Assembly: GCF_013870575.1 (NCBI RefSeq)
Contig: NZ_JACBXB010000005.1
Location: 1 to 35,349, forward strand
From: Pseudonocardia pini
GTDB taxonomy: Bacteria > Actinomycetota > Actinomycetes > Mycobacteriales > Pseudonocardiaceae
Reading direction: 5' to 3'
Length of the DNA stretch: 35,349 nucleotides
In this document: piece after piece, positions 1 through 8,684 of the stretch
Layout of the letters: each line of letters starts with the position of its first letter
Position numbering within the stretch: the stretch's first letter is position 1
Program-made: the position numbers and the translations under genes
Notes under the pieces: generated by a model
What the model was told of the DNA's origin: nothing
The model's database searches: none
Seen by the model: the letters and a program-made list of their open reading frames with translations, nothing else

Positions 1-188
1 TGCCCACCGTCCTGCCGGACGTCACCCGCCACCACCCGATCTACGTCATCTGTCGCGAGAGCCGACGGCCGACCGGCCGTCGGCGATCGGTCATTGCTCG
101 GTGGCCGGCGGCGAGACGACTCCCTAGCGTGTGGCAGCAGACCGCGTGTGCCCCGCGCACACCCGCACGACTCACCGAGGAGCGCCGC
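1..188. other. Left-edge non-coding stretch with a hairpin
   Basis: No convincing gene is visible here. Short open frames cross the stretch on both strands but none resembles a known protein. It holds a perfect hairpin at 61-84 and, at its right end, a GAGGAG Shine-Dalgarno serving the amidohydrolase remnant at 189. No stop codon occurs in any + frame in the first 60 bases, so the window does not show where an upstream + gene would end. Confidence 0.5.
61..84. terminator. Perfect 10-bp hairpin, possible terminator
   Basis: GCCGACGGCC at 61-70 pairs fully with GGCCGTCGGC at 75-84 around a GACC loop. There is no T tract, which is common for actinobacterial terminators. The gene it would serve lies outside the window or is unrecognised, so an operator role is also possible. 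Confidence 0.4.
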
Positions 189-302
189 ATGGACGCCGGC
201 AGGCTGACCGCGATCGACGTGCACGCCCACGTCCTCGCGTCCGTCACCGAGAAGGAGCGTGCGGGCTCCGGTTCCGACGCCCTCGCGGGCAGGAAGCCCT
301 GA
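189..302 (+). pseudogene. Truncated amidohydrolase N-terminus (37 codons)
   Basis: The ATG at 189 follows a good Shine-Dalgarno (GAGGAG, six bases upstream). It opens a 37-codon frame that begins like an amidohydrolase 2 family protein: residues 8-14 read AIDVHAH, the strand-1 metal-binding H-x-H motif typical of decarboxylase-type amidohydrolases. The frame stops at TGA 300-302, whereas the family is usually about 300 residues or more, so almost the whole barrel is missing. What follows is the start of the molybdopterin oxidoreductase at 307. I read this as the remnant of a deleted gene whose translation start survived. It might now act as a translated leader for the downstream gene. The family call rests on a very short match. 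Confidence 0.5.
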
Positions 303-306
303 TCCC

Positions 307-2625
307 GTGTCCGTCGAGCACTCCCCCTCGCCGCCGCCCGTCGGTCCTCGGGTCGATGCCGAGGAAGCCGACCTCGCCGTCGGGAGGCCCGCGCGTCACG
401 CGGCGGGGTTGAAGGCCGTGCAGGTGTCGCTGAGCCGGGCGATCACGCAGATGGGCGTGGTCAAGACCGCCAGGAACCTGCTCACCCTCAACCAGGTCGA
501 CGGGTTCGACTGCATGTCGTGTGCCTGGCCGGACCCCCAGGGCCACCGCCACACCGCCGAGTTCTGCGAGAACGGCGCCAAGGCGGTGTCCTGGGAGGGC
601 CAACGCGAGACCGTCGGCGCGGAGTTCTTCGCCACCCACCCGATCTCCTCACTCGACCAGCAGACCGAGTACTGGCTGGAGAAGCAGGGCCGACTCACCG
701 AGCCGATGGTCCGCCGCGACGGCGCCGACCACTACGAGCCCATCTCGTGGGAGGACGCGTTCGCCCTGGTCGGCGACCATCTGAACCGGCTGGACAGCCC
801 GGACGAGGCGCTGTTCTACACCTCCGGGCGCGCCTCGAACGAGGCCGCGTTCGTCTACCAGCTCTTCGCCCGCGCCTACGGCACCAACAACCTGCCCGAC
901 TGCTCCAACATGTGCCACGAGTCCACCTCGGTCGGCCTCGCGCGGACCATCGGCATCGGCAAGGGCTCGGTGTCCCTGCAGGACATCCACGAGGCCGACC
1001 TGATCGTCGTCTCCGGGCAGAACCCCGGCACCAACCACCCACGCATGCTCTCCGCGCTGGAGATCGCCAAGCAGAACGGCGCGAAGATCCTCGCGATCAA
1101 CCCGCTGCGCGAGGCCGGGCTGCTGGCCTTCGACAACCCGCAGAAACCCAAGGGCCTACTCGGGCGCGGCACCGCCCTCGCCGACCGCTACCTGCAGATC
1201 CGCGCAGGCGGCGACCTCGCCCTCTGGCAGGGGATCGGCCACCTGCTGCTGCAACGCGGGGTGGCCGACACCGACTTCATCGCCCGCCACACCGTCGGGT
1301 TCGAGGACTGGGCGACCCACCTGAGAACCCTCGACCGGGCGGCCGTCGTCGCCGCGACCGGGCTCGCCTGGAGCGACATCGAGGCCGCGGCGGAGATGTT
1401 CGCGACCTCGTCGCGGATCGTGAACTGCTGGGCCATGGGCATCACCCAGCACCGCAACGCCGTCGCCACGATCTCGGAGTTCGTCAACGTCGCGCTGCTC
1501 CAGGGCATGATCGGCAAACCCGGCGCCGGGCTCTGCCCGGTCCGCGGGCACTCCAACGTCCAGGGCGACCGCACCATGGGCATCTGGGAGAAGTCCCCGG
1601 ACTCCTTCCTCGACGCCCTCGGCACCGAGTTCGGCTTCGAACCCCCCCGCGAACACGGACACGACGCCGCCGCGGCGGTCCGCGCCCTGCGCGACGGGAA
1701 GGCCCGCGTGTTCGTCGGCCTCGGCGGCAACTTCGCCTCCGCCATGTCCGACACCCACGTCACCGAAGCCGCCCTGCGCTCCGCGGCACTGACCGTGCAG
1801 ATCTCGACCAAGCTCAACCGCAGCCACCTCGCCGCCGGCCGCGACGCCCTGATCCTGCCCACCCTGGGTCGCACCGAGAAGGACCTCACCGGCGGACTCG
1901 TCCAACGCATCACCGTCGAGGACTCCATGTCCGCCGTCCACGCCTCCCGCGGCCGCTCCGAACCCGCCGGGCCACTACTGCGCTCCGAGGTCGACATCCT
2001 CTGCGGCATCGCCCACACCACCCTCGGCGACCGCCACGACATCCCGTGGACCGACTTCGCCGCGGACTACTCCCGCATCCGGCAGTCCATCGGCCGGGTC
2101 GTCCCCGGCGCCGAGGACTACGACGACAAGATCCGCAAGCGGGGCGGCTTCACCATGCCGCACCCGCCCCGGGACTCCCGCACCTTCCCCACCGCCGCGG
2201 GCAAGGCGATCTTCACGACCACCCCGCTCGAGGTCATGCAGATCCCCGAGGGCCGGCTCGTCCTGCAGACCCTGCGCAGCCACGACCAGTTCAACACCAC
2301 CATCTACGGCCTCGACGACCGCTACCGCGGCATCCACTCCGGCCGCCGCGTCGTGTTCATCTCCAAGGCCGACCTCATCGAGCTGGGCTTCCAGGACGGG
2401 GATCACGTCGACCTCGTCTCCGAATGGGAGGACGGGGTCGAACGACGAGCCGAGAACTTCCGCCTCGTCGCCTACGACACCCCCAAAGGCTGCATCGCCG
2501 CCTACTACCCCGAGACCAACCCCCTCATCCCCCTCGACTCCCAAGCACTGGAGTCCGGCACCCCCACCTCCAAATGGGTCGTCGTCCGCCTCGAACGGTC
2601 CGGTCGCACACGAGGACCGGCCTGA
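307..2625 (+). CDS. FdhF/YdeP-family molybdopterin oxidoreductase
   Basis: A 772-residue protein of the molybdopterin (bis-MGD) oxidoreductase superfamily, YdeP/FdhF-like branch. Hallmarks are GFDCMSCAWPDP near residue 67 with a C-x2-C pair, AEFCENGAK shortly after, and PDCSNMCHE near residue 197 at the molybdenum-ligand region. It has no selenocysteine and no full N-terminal four-cysteine iron-sulfur motif, as in YdeP-type proteins. The C-terminal MGD-binding domain (LRSHDQFNTTIYG) is present, so the gene looks complete. The frame is open from a GTG at 259, but the GTG at 307 has AGGAAG about ten bases upstream and gives the family's usual N-terminus, so I chose it. The substrate is unknown; true formate dehydrogenase activity is not implied. 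It stands alone, convergent with the catabolic operon. Confidence 0.87.
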   Translation: MSVEHSPSPPPVGPRVDAEEADLAVGRPARHAAGLKAVQVSLSRAITQMGVVKTARNLLTLNQVDGFDCMSCAWPDPQGHRHTAEFCENGAKAVSWEGQRETVGAEFFATHPISSLDQQTEYWLEKQGRLTEPMVRRDGADHYEPISWEDAFALVGDHLNRLDSPDEALFYTSGRASNEAAFVYQLFARAYGTNNLPDCSNMCHESTSVGLARTIGIGKGSVSLQDIHEADLIVVSGQNPGTNHPRMLSALEIAKQNGAKILAINPLREAGLLAFDNPQKPKGLLGRGTALADRYLQIRAGGDLALWQGIGHLLLQRGVADTDFIARHTVGFEDWATHLRTLDRAAVVAATGLAWSDIEAAAEMFATSSRIVNCWAMGITQHRNAVATISEFVNVALLQGMIGKPGAGLCPVRGHSNVQGDRTMGIWEKSPDSFLDALGTEFGFEPPREHGHDAAAAVRALRDGKARVFVGLGGNFASAMSDTHVTEAALRSAALTVQISTKLNRSHLAAGRDALILPTLGRTEKDLTGGLVQRITVEDSMSAVHASRGRSEPAGPLLRSEVDILCGIAHTTLGDRHDIPWTDFAADYSRIRQSIGRVVPGAEDYDDKIRKRGGFTMPHPPRDSRTFPTAAGKAIFTTTPLEVMQIPEGRLVLQTLRSHDQFNTTIYGLDDRYRGIHSGRRVVFISKADLIELGFQDGDHVDLVSEWEDGVERRAENFRLVAYDTPKGCIAAYYPETNPLIPLDSQALESGTPTSKWVVVRLERSGRTRGPA

Positions 2626-2691
2626 GACGACGACTGTTCGGGGAGAAGGACATCGTCGACCACTCGCTGCGCCCCTGACCTGCGCTCGGCG

Positions 2692-2733
2692 GCCCCGAGC
2701 GAGCCCGGGGCGGCAGGCCGGACCGCCCTGCCG
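2692..2733. terminator. Tandem hairpins between convergent genes
   Basis: Two adjacent inverted repeats lie in the 140-bp gap between the oxidoreductase stop and the MBL hydrolase stop. They are GCCCCG/CGGGGC (2692-2697 with 2706-2711) and CGGCAGG/CCTGCCG (2711-2717 with 2727-2733). The convergent setting suggests bidirectional termination. No T tract is visible. Confidence 0.45.
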
Positions 2734-2765
2734 CCGCGCTCCAGGCTCGGCCTCGGTCACACCGG

Positions 2766-3572
2766 CTACCGGATCTCCACGACGTGGCCTTTGGTACCGG
2801 GCACCGCCGGGTACCGCTCGACGACCCGCGGATCGTGGCCGGGGACGAGATGGCCCCCTCGCGCCGTCTCGGCCTTCATCCGGTCGAAGGCGGCGTACAT
2901 GGCGGGCAGGCTGTCCACGATGGAGTACGGCCTGTCCTGCTCGACGTTGTCGTAGAAGTGCGACGCGTCCGAGGCGAGGACGACGGGACCCCCGCCTGCC
3001 TGCACGGACACCGTCTGCAGCCCCGCGGTGTGCCCGCCGGTGAGATGCGCTCGCACACCGTCCGCGAGGTGGGCGTCCCCGTCGACCAGGTTCACCCGCC
3101 CCCCGCGGACCAGCTGACCGAGTGCCGCCAGGTCCTCCGCCTCGACCAGGTGAGGGTTCTCCCCCCGTGTCGCCAGCGGCCCGGTCCAGTAGTCCAGCTC
3201 GCGCTGCTGGACGGTGATCCGAGCGGAGGGGAACGCGGACACCAGCCCCGTGTGGTCGTAGTGGAGATGGGTGAGGACCACCGTGTCGATCGTGTCGGGC
3301 TCCACCCCGAGGGCGCCCAGGGAGTCCAACGGGCAGGCCAGGTAGTGGCGGTCCCCGCGGCGTCGCGCGACCTCCTGGGTGAACCCCGCGTCGACGAGGA
3401 TGCGCCGACCGCGTCCGGCGACCAGCCAGACGTAGTAGCTGATCGGCTTGGCCTCCTCCCCACAGGAGTGGCTCCGGTAGAAGTGCTCCCGGGCCGTCGA
3501 CCTGGTGCGGTGGGCGAACCGGATGGCGAACACGCGCATCTCCGGCGACTCACCGACGTCGAGGAGCGTCAT
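2766..3572 (-). CDS. AHL-lactonase-like MBL-fold hydrolase
   Basis: A 268-residue metallo-beta-lactamase-fold hydrolase of the N-acyl homoserine lactonase (AttM/AiiA-like) group. The metal-binding motif THLHYDH is at residues 101-107; the other ligand positions are visible downstream as GGHTAG, ASDASHF and PGHDP. Proteins of this group hydrolyse lactones, but their real substrates are often not quorum signals. The ATG overlaps the stop of the upstream flavoprotein as ATGA (3572-3569), implying translational coupling, and this is the last gene of the operon. In this setting it more likely opens a lactone intermediate than an AHL; that is inference from context. Confidence 0.85.
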   Translation of the reverse strand: MTLLDVGESPEMRVFAIRFAHRTRSTAREHFYRSHSCGEEAKPISYYVWLVAGRGRRILVDAGFTQEVARRRGDRHYLACPLDSLGALGVEPDTIDTVVLTHLHYDHTGLVSAFPSARITVQQRELDYWTGPLATRGENPHLVEAEDLAALGQLVRGGRVNLVDGDAHLADGVRAHLTGGHTAGLQTVSVQAGGGPVVLASDASHFYDNVEQDRPYSIVDSLPAMYAAFDRMKAETARGGHLVPGHDPRVVERYPAVPGTKGHVVEIR

Positions 3573-5116
3573 GCCGAGTGTTTCCGGGCGGCGGCCGCCC
3601 GGGCCCCGCCGTTCGTCCCGGCGATGCGGCCGAAGACCGAACCCGACGTGAGGCCGCTCCCGCCCGGGTAGTTCCCCGAGAAGAGCCCGCCGACCATCTC
3701 ACCGGCCACGTACAACCCGTCGATCGGCTCGCCCCGGGTGGTCAGCGCCCGCGCCTGCTCGTCGATGCGCAGCCCCCCGAAGGTGAACGTGATGCCGCAG
3801 GCCACCGGGTAGCCGTAGAACGGCGGCTCCTGGATGGCGAGCGCCCAGTTCGACTTCGGCGGGTCGACGCGAGACGCCCGCCCGTCCTTCACCGCGGGGT
3901 CGAAGGGCCGGTCCGTGATGGAGGTGTTGAAGTGGTCGAGGGTCTCCCGGAGCCCGACCGGGTCGATCCCCAGCTCAGCGGCCAGCTGCTCGATCGTGTC
4001 GCCCTCGGCCGCCGAGATCGGCGTCGAGTCGTACTCCTCGCTCCGCAGCATCGGCCGGATGGCGCTGTCGAAGAGCTGGAAGGACACTGCACCGGGTTGG
4101 CGGAGGATCCGCGCGCCGTACTTCGCGTAGGTGTAGTTGCGGTAGTCCTCGCCCTCGTCGAGGAAACGGGCGCCGTCGCGGTTGACGACGACCCCGAGCG
4201 GATAGCTCTGGCGGGTCAGCTGGTTGGTCAGCTCACGGTCGCCACCCTTCGGGTCGGCGCCCGCGTCCCAGGCCACGCTGTGGCAGCTGCCCCAGTCCCC
4301 GTACGGCTCGGCGCCGAGGGCGATCGCCAGGTCGAGGACCTCACCGGTGTTGGTCGGGGTCCCGCGGACGAGCGCGTGTTCCCATCCCTCTCCGAGGTGG
4401 CGACGTCGACGCTCGGGATCCGACTCGAACCCGCCCGCAGCGAGGACGACAGCGCTCGACGAGACCCGGTGCGAGACCTCCCCGTCCTGGTAGACCACAC
4501 CGTCGACCTCTCCGGTCGGGCTCGTGAGGAGCCCGGTGACGGCGGCGCCGTAGCGGACCTGGACCCCCGCCCGGTCCGCGGCGCGGAGGTGCTGCTCGAC
4601 CAGGCCCTTCCCGCCGCCGACCACCCCGAGCACGAGGTTCCCGAAGAAGGTGAAGACCCCCTCGCGCTCGTAGGCCTGCCTCTCGAACATCAGGCGGTAG
4701 CCGATCCCGTGGGCGTGCAGCCAGCGAACGGTGTCGGTGGAGCTGCCGACGAGGATCTCCGTGAGCTCGGGATCGTTCCGACCCTCGGTCACCCGGGCCA
4801 TGTCCTCTCGGAAGGCGGCCTCGGGGTACGGCGGCACGACCGTGCGGGGGAGCAGGTCGACGCTCTCCTGGTCCAGGAGCGGCACGAGGTCGTCGATCTC
4901 CGAGAACGCGACGCGGGTCGCACCCGCCGTGTAGAAGGTGTTCCCGCCGTGCTCGCCGAACGGCGCCTTCTCGAGGACGAGGACCGACGCCCCCTCGTCG
5001 GCGGCGGCGAGTGCCGCACAGAAACCCGCGTTGCCGCCGCCGACCACCACCACGTCGAACTCCTCGTCGCGGCCGTCCGGCCCGGCCTCCGAGGTCGTGT
5101 CCGTCTGCACCGTCAT
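3569..5116 (-). CDS. TcuA-like FAD-dependent dehydrogenase
   Basis: A 515-residue flavoprotein of the fumarate reductase/succinate dehydrogenase flavoprotein superfamily, closest by eye to FAD-dependent tricarballylate dehydrogenase TcuA. The N-terminal dinucleotide fold DVVVVGGGNAG is at residues 21-31, followed by LEKAPFGEHGGNT. The C-terminal FAD-binding stretch reads LYVAGEMVGGLFSGNYPGG. The family oxidises or reduces carbon-carbon bonds of carboxylates, and some members are 3-ketosteroid-dehydrogenase-like. The frame is open to 5170, but the ATG at 5116 overlaps the preceding stop as ATGA, which fixes the start. No TcuB-like iron-sulfur/b-type cytochrome partner is seen in the window, so the electron acceptor is unclear. 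The substrate is unproven. Confidence 0.8.
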   Translation of the reverse strand: MTVQTDTTSEAGPDGRDEEFDVVVVGGGNAGFCAALAAADEGASVLVLEKAPFGEHGGNTFYTAGATRVAFSEIDDLVPLLDQESVDLLPRTVVPPYPEAAFREDMARVTEGRNDPELTEILVGSSTDTVRWLHAHGIGYRLMFERQAYEREGVFTFFGNLVLGVVGGGKGLVEQHLRAADRAGVQVRYGAAVTGLLTSPTGEVDGVVYQDGEVSHRVSSSAVVLAAGGFESDPERRRRHLGEGWEHALVRGTPTNTGEVLDLAIALGAEPYGDWGSCHSVAWDAGADPKGGDRELTNQLTRQSYPLGVVVNRDGARFLDEGEDYRNYTYAKYGARILRQPGAVSFQLFDSAIRPMLRSEEYDSTPISAAEGDTIEQLAAELGIDPVGLRETLDHFNTSITDRPFDPAVKDGRASRVDPPKSNWALAIQEPPFYGYPVACGITFTFGGLRIDEQARALTTRGEPIDGLYVAGEMVGGLFSGNYPGGSGLTSGSVFGRIAGTNGGARAAAARKHSA

Positions 5117-6033
5117 CGCTGTCCGCCTTCCCGCGCGGTCCCGTGACCCGCGTTGTCCCACCGCTGCCACAACGTGGCGATCGATGCGTAGTCGTCCCGA
5201 CCGAGACCGGCGGCGACGGCGAGCTCGTACACCGTGTGCGTCGCCTGGATCCCGAAGAGCGGCACCCCCGACGCCCCCGCCAGCTCGAGGGCGAGGGCCG
5301 AGTCCTTGCGTGCGGCCTCGGTCGGCATCCCGCCCGCGAAGTCCGCTCGGGCGACCCGCTCGGCGACCCGGTGGGTCAGGGGCCGCATGAGGCCCGCCTC
5401 GGGGTCCTTCAGCAGCTCCACGAGTGCCGCCGACTCGATGCCGTTGGTCCCGGCGAGGGCGAGGGCCTCGGCCAGGACGACCATGACCGAGTGGGCGACC
5501 GCGTTGTTCACGACCTTCGCGGCCATGCCGGATCCGAGCCGGCCGAAGTGCAGCCGCCGCCTGCTCATCGTCGTGAGGACCGGCTCGGCCGCCGCCAGAT
5601 CGGCCTCCTCGCCACCCGTCAGCAGGGTCGCGTCGCCCGAGCGCATGGCGGCGACCCCGGAGAGGATGGCGGCGTCGACGGTCCGCAGCCCTGCCGAGCG
5701 GGCCGTCTCCGCGAGCCGGCGGACGTCGTGCGGGTTCACCGTGCTCGTCTCGACGACGAGGCTCCCCTCGGCCAGCACCTCGGCGAGCCTGCCCACGACC
5801 GCGGTGGAGGCCTCCGGCTTCGGCAGGGAGAGCACGACCAGACGCGCGTCGGCGAGGCCGGCGAGGTCGTCGACCACTCCGACGCCGCCCGCACGCGCCG
5901 CGGCACGGCGGGAGGCGTCGAGGTCGTACGCCACGAGCCGGTGGGCGGGCGCCAGGCGCTCCGCGACCGCGGCCCCCATGTTGCCCAGGCCGACGAGGCC
6001 GACGAGACCGTCCGACGTCCGCGCGTCGCTCAT
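5113..6033 (-). CDS. 3-hydroxyisobutyrate-dehydrogenase-like oxidoreductase
   Basis: A 306-residue NAD(P)-dependent beta-hydroxyacid dehydrogenase. The Rossmann motif GLVGLGNMG is at residues 12-20. The family's catalytic lysine is K173 within GSGMAAKVVNN, and the C-terminal helical domain is complete. Relatives act on 3-hydroxyisobutyrate, tartronate semialdehyde, 2-hydroxymethylglutarate or imines. The substrate-binding loop reads DAAILSGV instead of the common DAPVSGG, so 3-hydroxyisobutyrate should not be assumed. The frame runs open to 6273, but the ATG at 6033 overlaps the aldehyde dehydrogenase stop as ATGA and gives the family N-terminus. It sits next to an aldehyde dehydrogenase, which suggests consecutive alcohol and aldehyde oxidation. 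Confidence 0.84.
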   Translation of the reverse strand: MSDARTSDGLVGLVGLGNMGAAVAERLAPAHRLVAYDLDASRRAAARAGGVGVVDDLAGLADARLVVLSLPKPEASTAVVGRLAEVLAEGSLVVETSTVNPHDVRRLAETARSAGLRTVDAAILSGVAAMRSGDATLLTGGEEADLAAAEPVLTTMSRRRLHFGRLGSGMAAKVVNNAVAHSVMVVLAEALALAGTNGIESAALVELLKDPEAGLMRPLTHRVAERVARADFAGGMPTEAARKDSALALELAGASGVPLFGIQATHTVYELAVAAGLGRDDYASIATLWQRWDNAGHGTAREGGQR

Positions 6034-7517
6034 CCGTCCACCTCCACGAGATCGTCGAACGGGTCCGCGATCGAACCCGACAGGTTCAGCAGGACGTTCT
6101 TCGTCCGCAGGAACCCGTCCAACGCCTCGGCGCCCCGTTCCCGGCCCTGGCCGCTCATCCGGACGCCCCCGAAGGGCGCCTGCGCCGCGCTCACCCGGTA
6201 GGTGTTCACCCACACCGTCCCCGCCACGATCTGCTCGGCGACCCGGTGGGCCCGACTCAGGTCGCGAGTCCACAGGCCTGCCGCGAGACCGAAGTCCGAG
6301 TCGTTGGCCAGGGTGACGGCCTCCTCCTCCGACTCGAACGGGATGATCGACAGCACCGGGCCGAAGATCTCCTGACGCGCGAGGGGCGACGCGTTGTCGA
6401 CGTCGGCGAAGACCGTCGGTCTGACGAAGAGCCCGCTCTCGGGGAACGCCGCATCACGGGTCCCCCCGCCCGCGACGAGCCGGGCTCCCGACTCGACCCC
6501 GGCCTGCACCATGGTGGTGACGCGGTCCCACTGGGGCTCGTTCGCGACCGGCCCCATGTGTGTCGAGGCGAGGAGCGGGTCACCGAGCCTGATGCGGTCG
6601 GCCCGGGCACCGAGCTCGGTGACGACGTGGTCGTAGAGGGGCCGGTGGACGAGCAGCCTGCTCCCGGCGATGCAGGTCTGGCCCCCGGCCGAGAAGATGC
6701 CCACGATCGCCCCGCGCAACGCGACGTCGAGGTCGGCGTCGTCGAAGATGATGTTCGCCGACTTCCCGCCCAGCTCGAGGGTCACCGGCACCATGGTGCG
6801 AGCGGCGGCGTGCGCGATCGCCTGGCCGGTCGGCAGGCTGCCGGTGAAGCTGATCCCGTCCAGCCCGGGGTGCTCGGTCAGGGCCCGACCGCACTCCGCT
6901 CCCCCGGTGACGATGTTGACGACGCCGGGCGGGAATCCCGCCTCCGCCACCATCTCGGCCATCAGGACGGTGGTGACCGACGCGTGCTCGGACGGCTTGA
7001 TGACGACCGTGTTCCCCGCGGCCAGCGCGGGCGCCAGCTTGTTCGCGAGCAGCTGCATCGGCGAGTTCCAGGCGGTGATCAGGGCGACCACACCGAGGGG
7101 CTGGCGGAGCGTGTAGTCGAACGTCTCAGGGGTGTCGAGGGGGATCACGCGCCCGTACAGCTTGTCGGCGTAGCCGGCGAAGAAGGCGTAGCTCCGCGCC
7201 GCGAAGCGGGCCTGCGCCCGCGTCTCGGCGAGGAGCTTCCCGTTGTCCCGCGTCTCCCACGTGCCCAGCTCGTCGGCCCGGGCGGCGATGATCGCGGCGA
7301 GCCGGTGCAGCAGCTCCGCGCGGCGAACCCCCGGCGTGCTCGACCATGTCGAGTCGAACGCGGAGCGCGCCGCCCGCACGGCGTCGTCGACATCCTCCCG
7401 AGTGCCGTCGGGGACGGTGCCGAAGCGGTCGCCGTCGAAGGGGTTGACCACCGGCAACCGGCGGTCGCCGCGGGCGGACACCGGTTCGCCCGCGATCAGC
7501 ATCGAGTACTCGATCAT
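6030..7517 (-). CDS. NAD(P)-dependent aldehyde dehydrogenase
   Basis: A 495-residue aldehyde dehydrogenase with the full catalytic set: N151 in ITAWNSP, K174 in VIKPSEH, E248 in LELGGK and the nucleophile C282 in GQTCIAG. The cofactor-binding FTGSLPTG loop is at residues 224-231. Length and motifs match the broad betaine-aldehyde/phenylacetaldehyde/salicylaldehyde class. It should oxidise an aldehyde intermediate to a carboxylate that the operon's ligase could then activate. Nine bases separate it from the upstream acyl-CoA dehydrogenase stop, and its own stop overlaps the next start. The exact substrate cannot be read from the sequence. Confidence 0.9.
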   Translation of the reverse strand: MIEYSMLIAGEPVSARGDRRLPVVNPFDGDRFGTVPDGTREDVDDAVRAARSAFDSTWSSTPGVRRAELLHRLAAIIAARADELGTWETRDNGKLLAETRAQARFAARSYAFFAGYADKLYGRVIPLDTPETFDYTLRQPLGVVALITAWNSPMQLLANKLAPALAAGNTVVIKPSEHASVTTVLMAEMVAEAGFPPGVVNIVTGGAECGRALTEHPGLDGISFTGSLPTGQAIAHAAARTMVPVTLELGGKSANIIFDDADLDVALRGAIVGIFSAGGQTCIAGSRLLVHRPLYDHVVTELGARADRIRLGDPLLASTHMGPVANEPQWDRVTTMVQAGVESGARLVAGGGTRDAAFPESGLFVRPTVFADVDNASPLARQEIFGPVLSIIPFESEEEAVTLANDSDFGLAAGLWTRDLSRAHRVAEQIVAGTVWVNTYRVSAAQAPFGGVRMSGQGRERGAEALDGFLRTKNVLLNLSGSIADPFDDLVEVDG

Positions 7518-7526
7518 CCCGTCGCC

Positions 7527-8672
7527 TCAGTCGCCCGAGCCGAGCCCGAGGAGCTTGCGCGCGATCATCCACCGGTGGATCTCGCTCGTGCCGTGCCCGA
7601 TCCGCCACACCCGGACCTGCCGGTAGAAGCTCTGGATGGGGAGCTCCCGGCTGTACCCGAGACCGCCGAAGATCTGCAGGCTGCGGTCCGTGACCCGCTG
7701 CGCCATCTCCGTGGCGTACAGCTTGGCGGCGTACGCGGCGTGGTGGATGTCCTCGCCCGCGTCCGCCATCCACGCGGCGCGGTAGACGAGGAGCCGCGCC
7801 GCGTCGAGCTCGACCGCCGAGTCGGCGATCATCCACTGGATGGCCTGTCGCGACGCCAGCGGCTTGCCCCAGGTCCTGCGCTCCTTCGCCCAGTCGACGG
7901 CGAGGTCCAGGCAGCGCTGGGCGATCCCCAGCTGGAAGGCCGCGATCTTCGCCCGGCCGTGGGTCAGCTGGTCGGCGGCGAGCTTCCAGGCTCCGTTGAC
8001 GGGGCCGAGGCGCTGTTCGTCGCCCACCTCGCAGTCCCGGAAGGTGAGCTCGTACGGCTCCCAGGCGTCGCCCATCGTGGGGATGGGCCGCGACACCTCG
8101 AAACCGGCGGTCCCGATGTCGACCAGGAAGCAGGTGATCCCCTTCGCCCCCAGCGCCGGGTCCGTCGTCGCGAACACGATGCAGAAGCCCGCCCGCTCCA
8201 CGTCGGAGATGAAGGTCTTCGTGCCGTTGAGGACCCACCCCTCGCCGCGCCGCACGGCGGTGGTCCGCACCGCGGCGAAGTCTGACCCGGTGTCGGGTTC
8301 GGTGAAGGCGTAGCAGCTGCGCAGGCCCTCCTCGATCGTCGGGTAGAGGTACCGCTTCTTCTGCTCGTCGGTGCACGAGTAGAGGATCGGCTCGGGGGAA
8401 CCGCCGAGCTGCAGCATGGCCGGGTGCTTGAAGAGCTCCTCGGCGACGAGGCACGCACCGAGCGTGCCGACCCCTTGCCCCCCGTACTCCTCGGGCACGT
8501 CGAGCGCCCACAGGCCGTGGCGTCGGGCCTTGTGCTCCAGCTCCGTCCGCAGCTCGGGGGAGAACGCCCCGTCACGCAGGAACTGCTGCTCGAGCGGCAT
8601 GAGCTCCGTCTCGCGGAACCTCCTCGCCGACTCGGTGAGCTGGCGGTACTCGTCGGGGATCGTGAAGTCCAA
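7527..8672 (-). CDS. Acyl-CoA dehydrogenase with atypical active site
   Basis: A 381-residue FAD-dependent acyl-CoA dehydrogenase with the three usual domains and the signature CYAFTEPDTGSDF near residues 120-132. The start is TTG at 8672, preceded by GAGGAG six bases upstream; no ATG gives this N-terminus. It is odd at the catalytic base. The MCAD-type glutamate (in YEGT) aligns with H360 in RIGHGTSEI, and the IVD-type glutamate (in LER) aligns with G239 in THGRAK. It may use another base or act as a reductase, but the alignment was done by eye. It follows the barrel-like gene at 8685 after 12 bases. The role in beta-oxidation-like catabolism is inferred. Confidence 0.87.
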   Translation of the reverse strand: MDFTIPDEYRQLTESARRFRETELMPLEQQFLRDGAFSPELRTELEHKARRHGLWALDVPEEYGGQGVGTLGACLVAEELFKHPAMLQLGGSPEPILYSCTDEQKKRYLYPTIEEGLRSCYAFTEPDTGSDFAAVRTTAVRRGEGWVLNGTKTFISDVERAGFCIVFATTDPALGAKGITCFLVDIGTAGFEVSRPIPTMGDAWEPYELTFRDCEVGDEQRLGPVNGAWKLAADQLTHGRAKIAAFQLGIAQRCLDLAVDWAKERRTWGKPLASRQAIQWMIADSAVELDAARLLVYRAAWMADAGEDIHHAAYAAKLYATEMAQRVTDRSLQIFGGLGYSRELPIQSFYRQVRVWRIGHGTSEIHRWMIARKLLGLGSGD

Positions 8673-8684
8673 TGGGTGCTCCTC

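Noticed and set aside
307-2625. Formate dehydrogenase with selenocysteine
   Set aside because: The position corresponds to PDCSNMCHE without an in-frame TGA, and no beta or gamma subunit genes are nearby, so the YdeP-like assignment is safer.
519-2678. 719-residue + frame overlapping the molybdopterin oxidoreductase
   Set aside because: The sequence is arginine/proline-rich frame shadow; the overlapping frame contains all the family motifs.
2766-3572. Reading the MBL gene as a dedicated quorum-quenching system
   Set aside because: The AHL-lactonase-like motif is shared by many lactone hydrolases, no LuxI/LuxR-type genes are present, and the gene is embedded in a catabolic operon.
3578-5146. 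522-residue + frame antisense to the TcuA-like gene
   Set aside because: No domain resemblance, and the minus-strand frame has clear FAD motifs and coupled start and stop.
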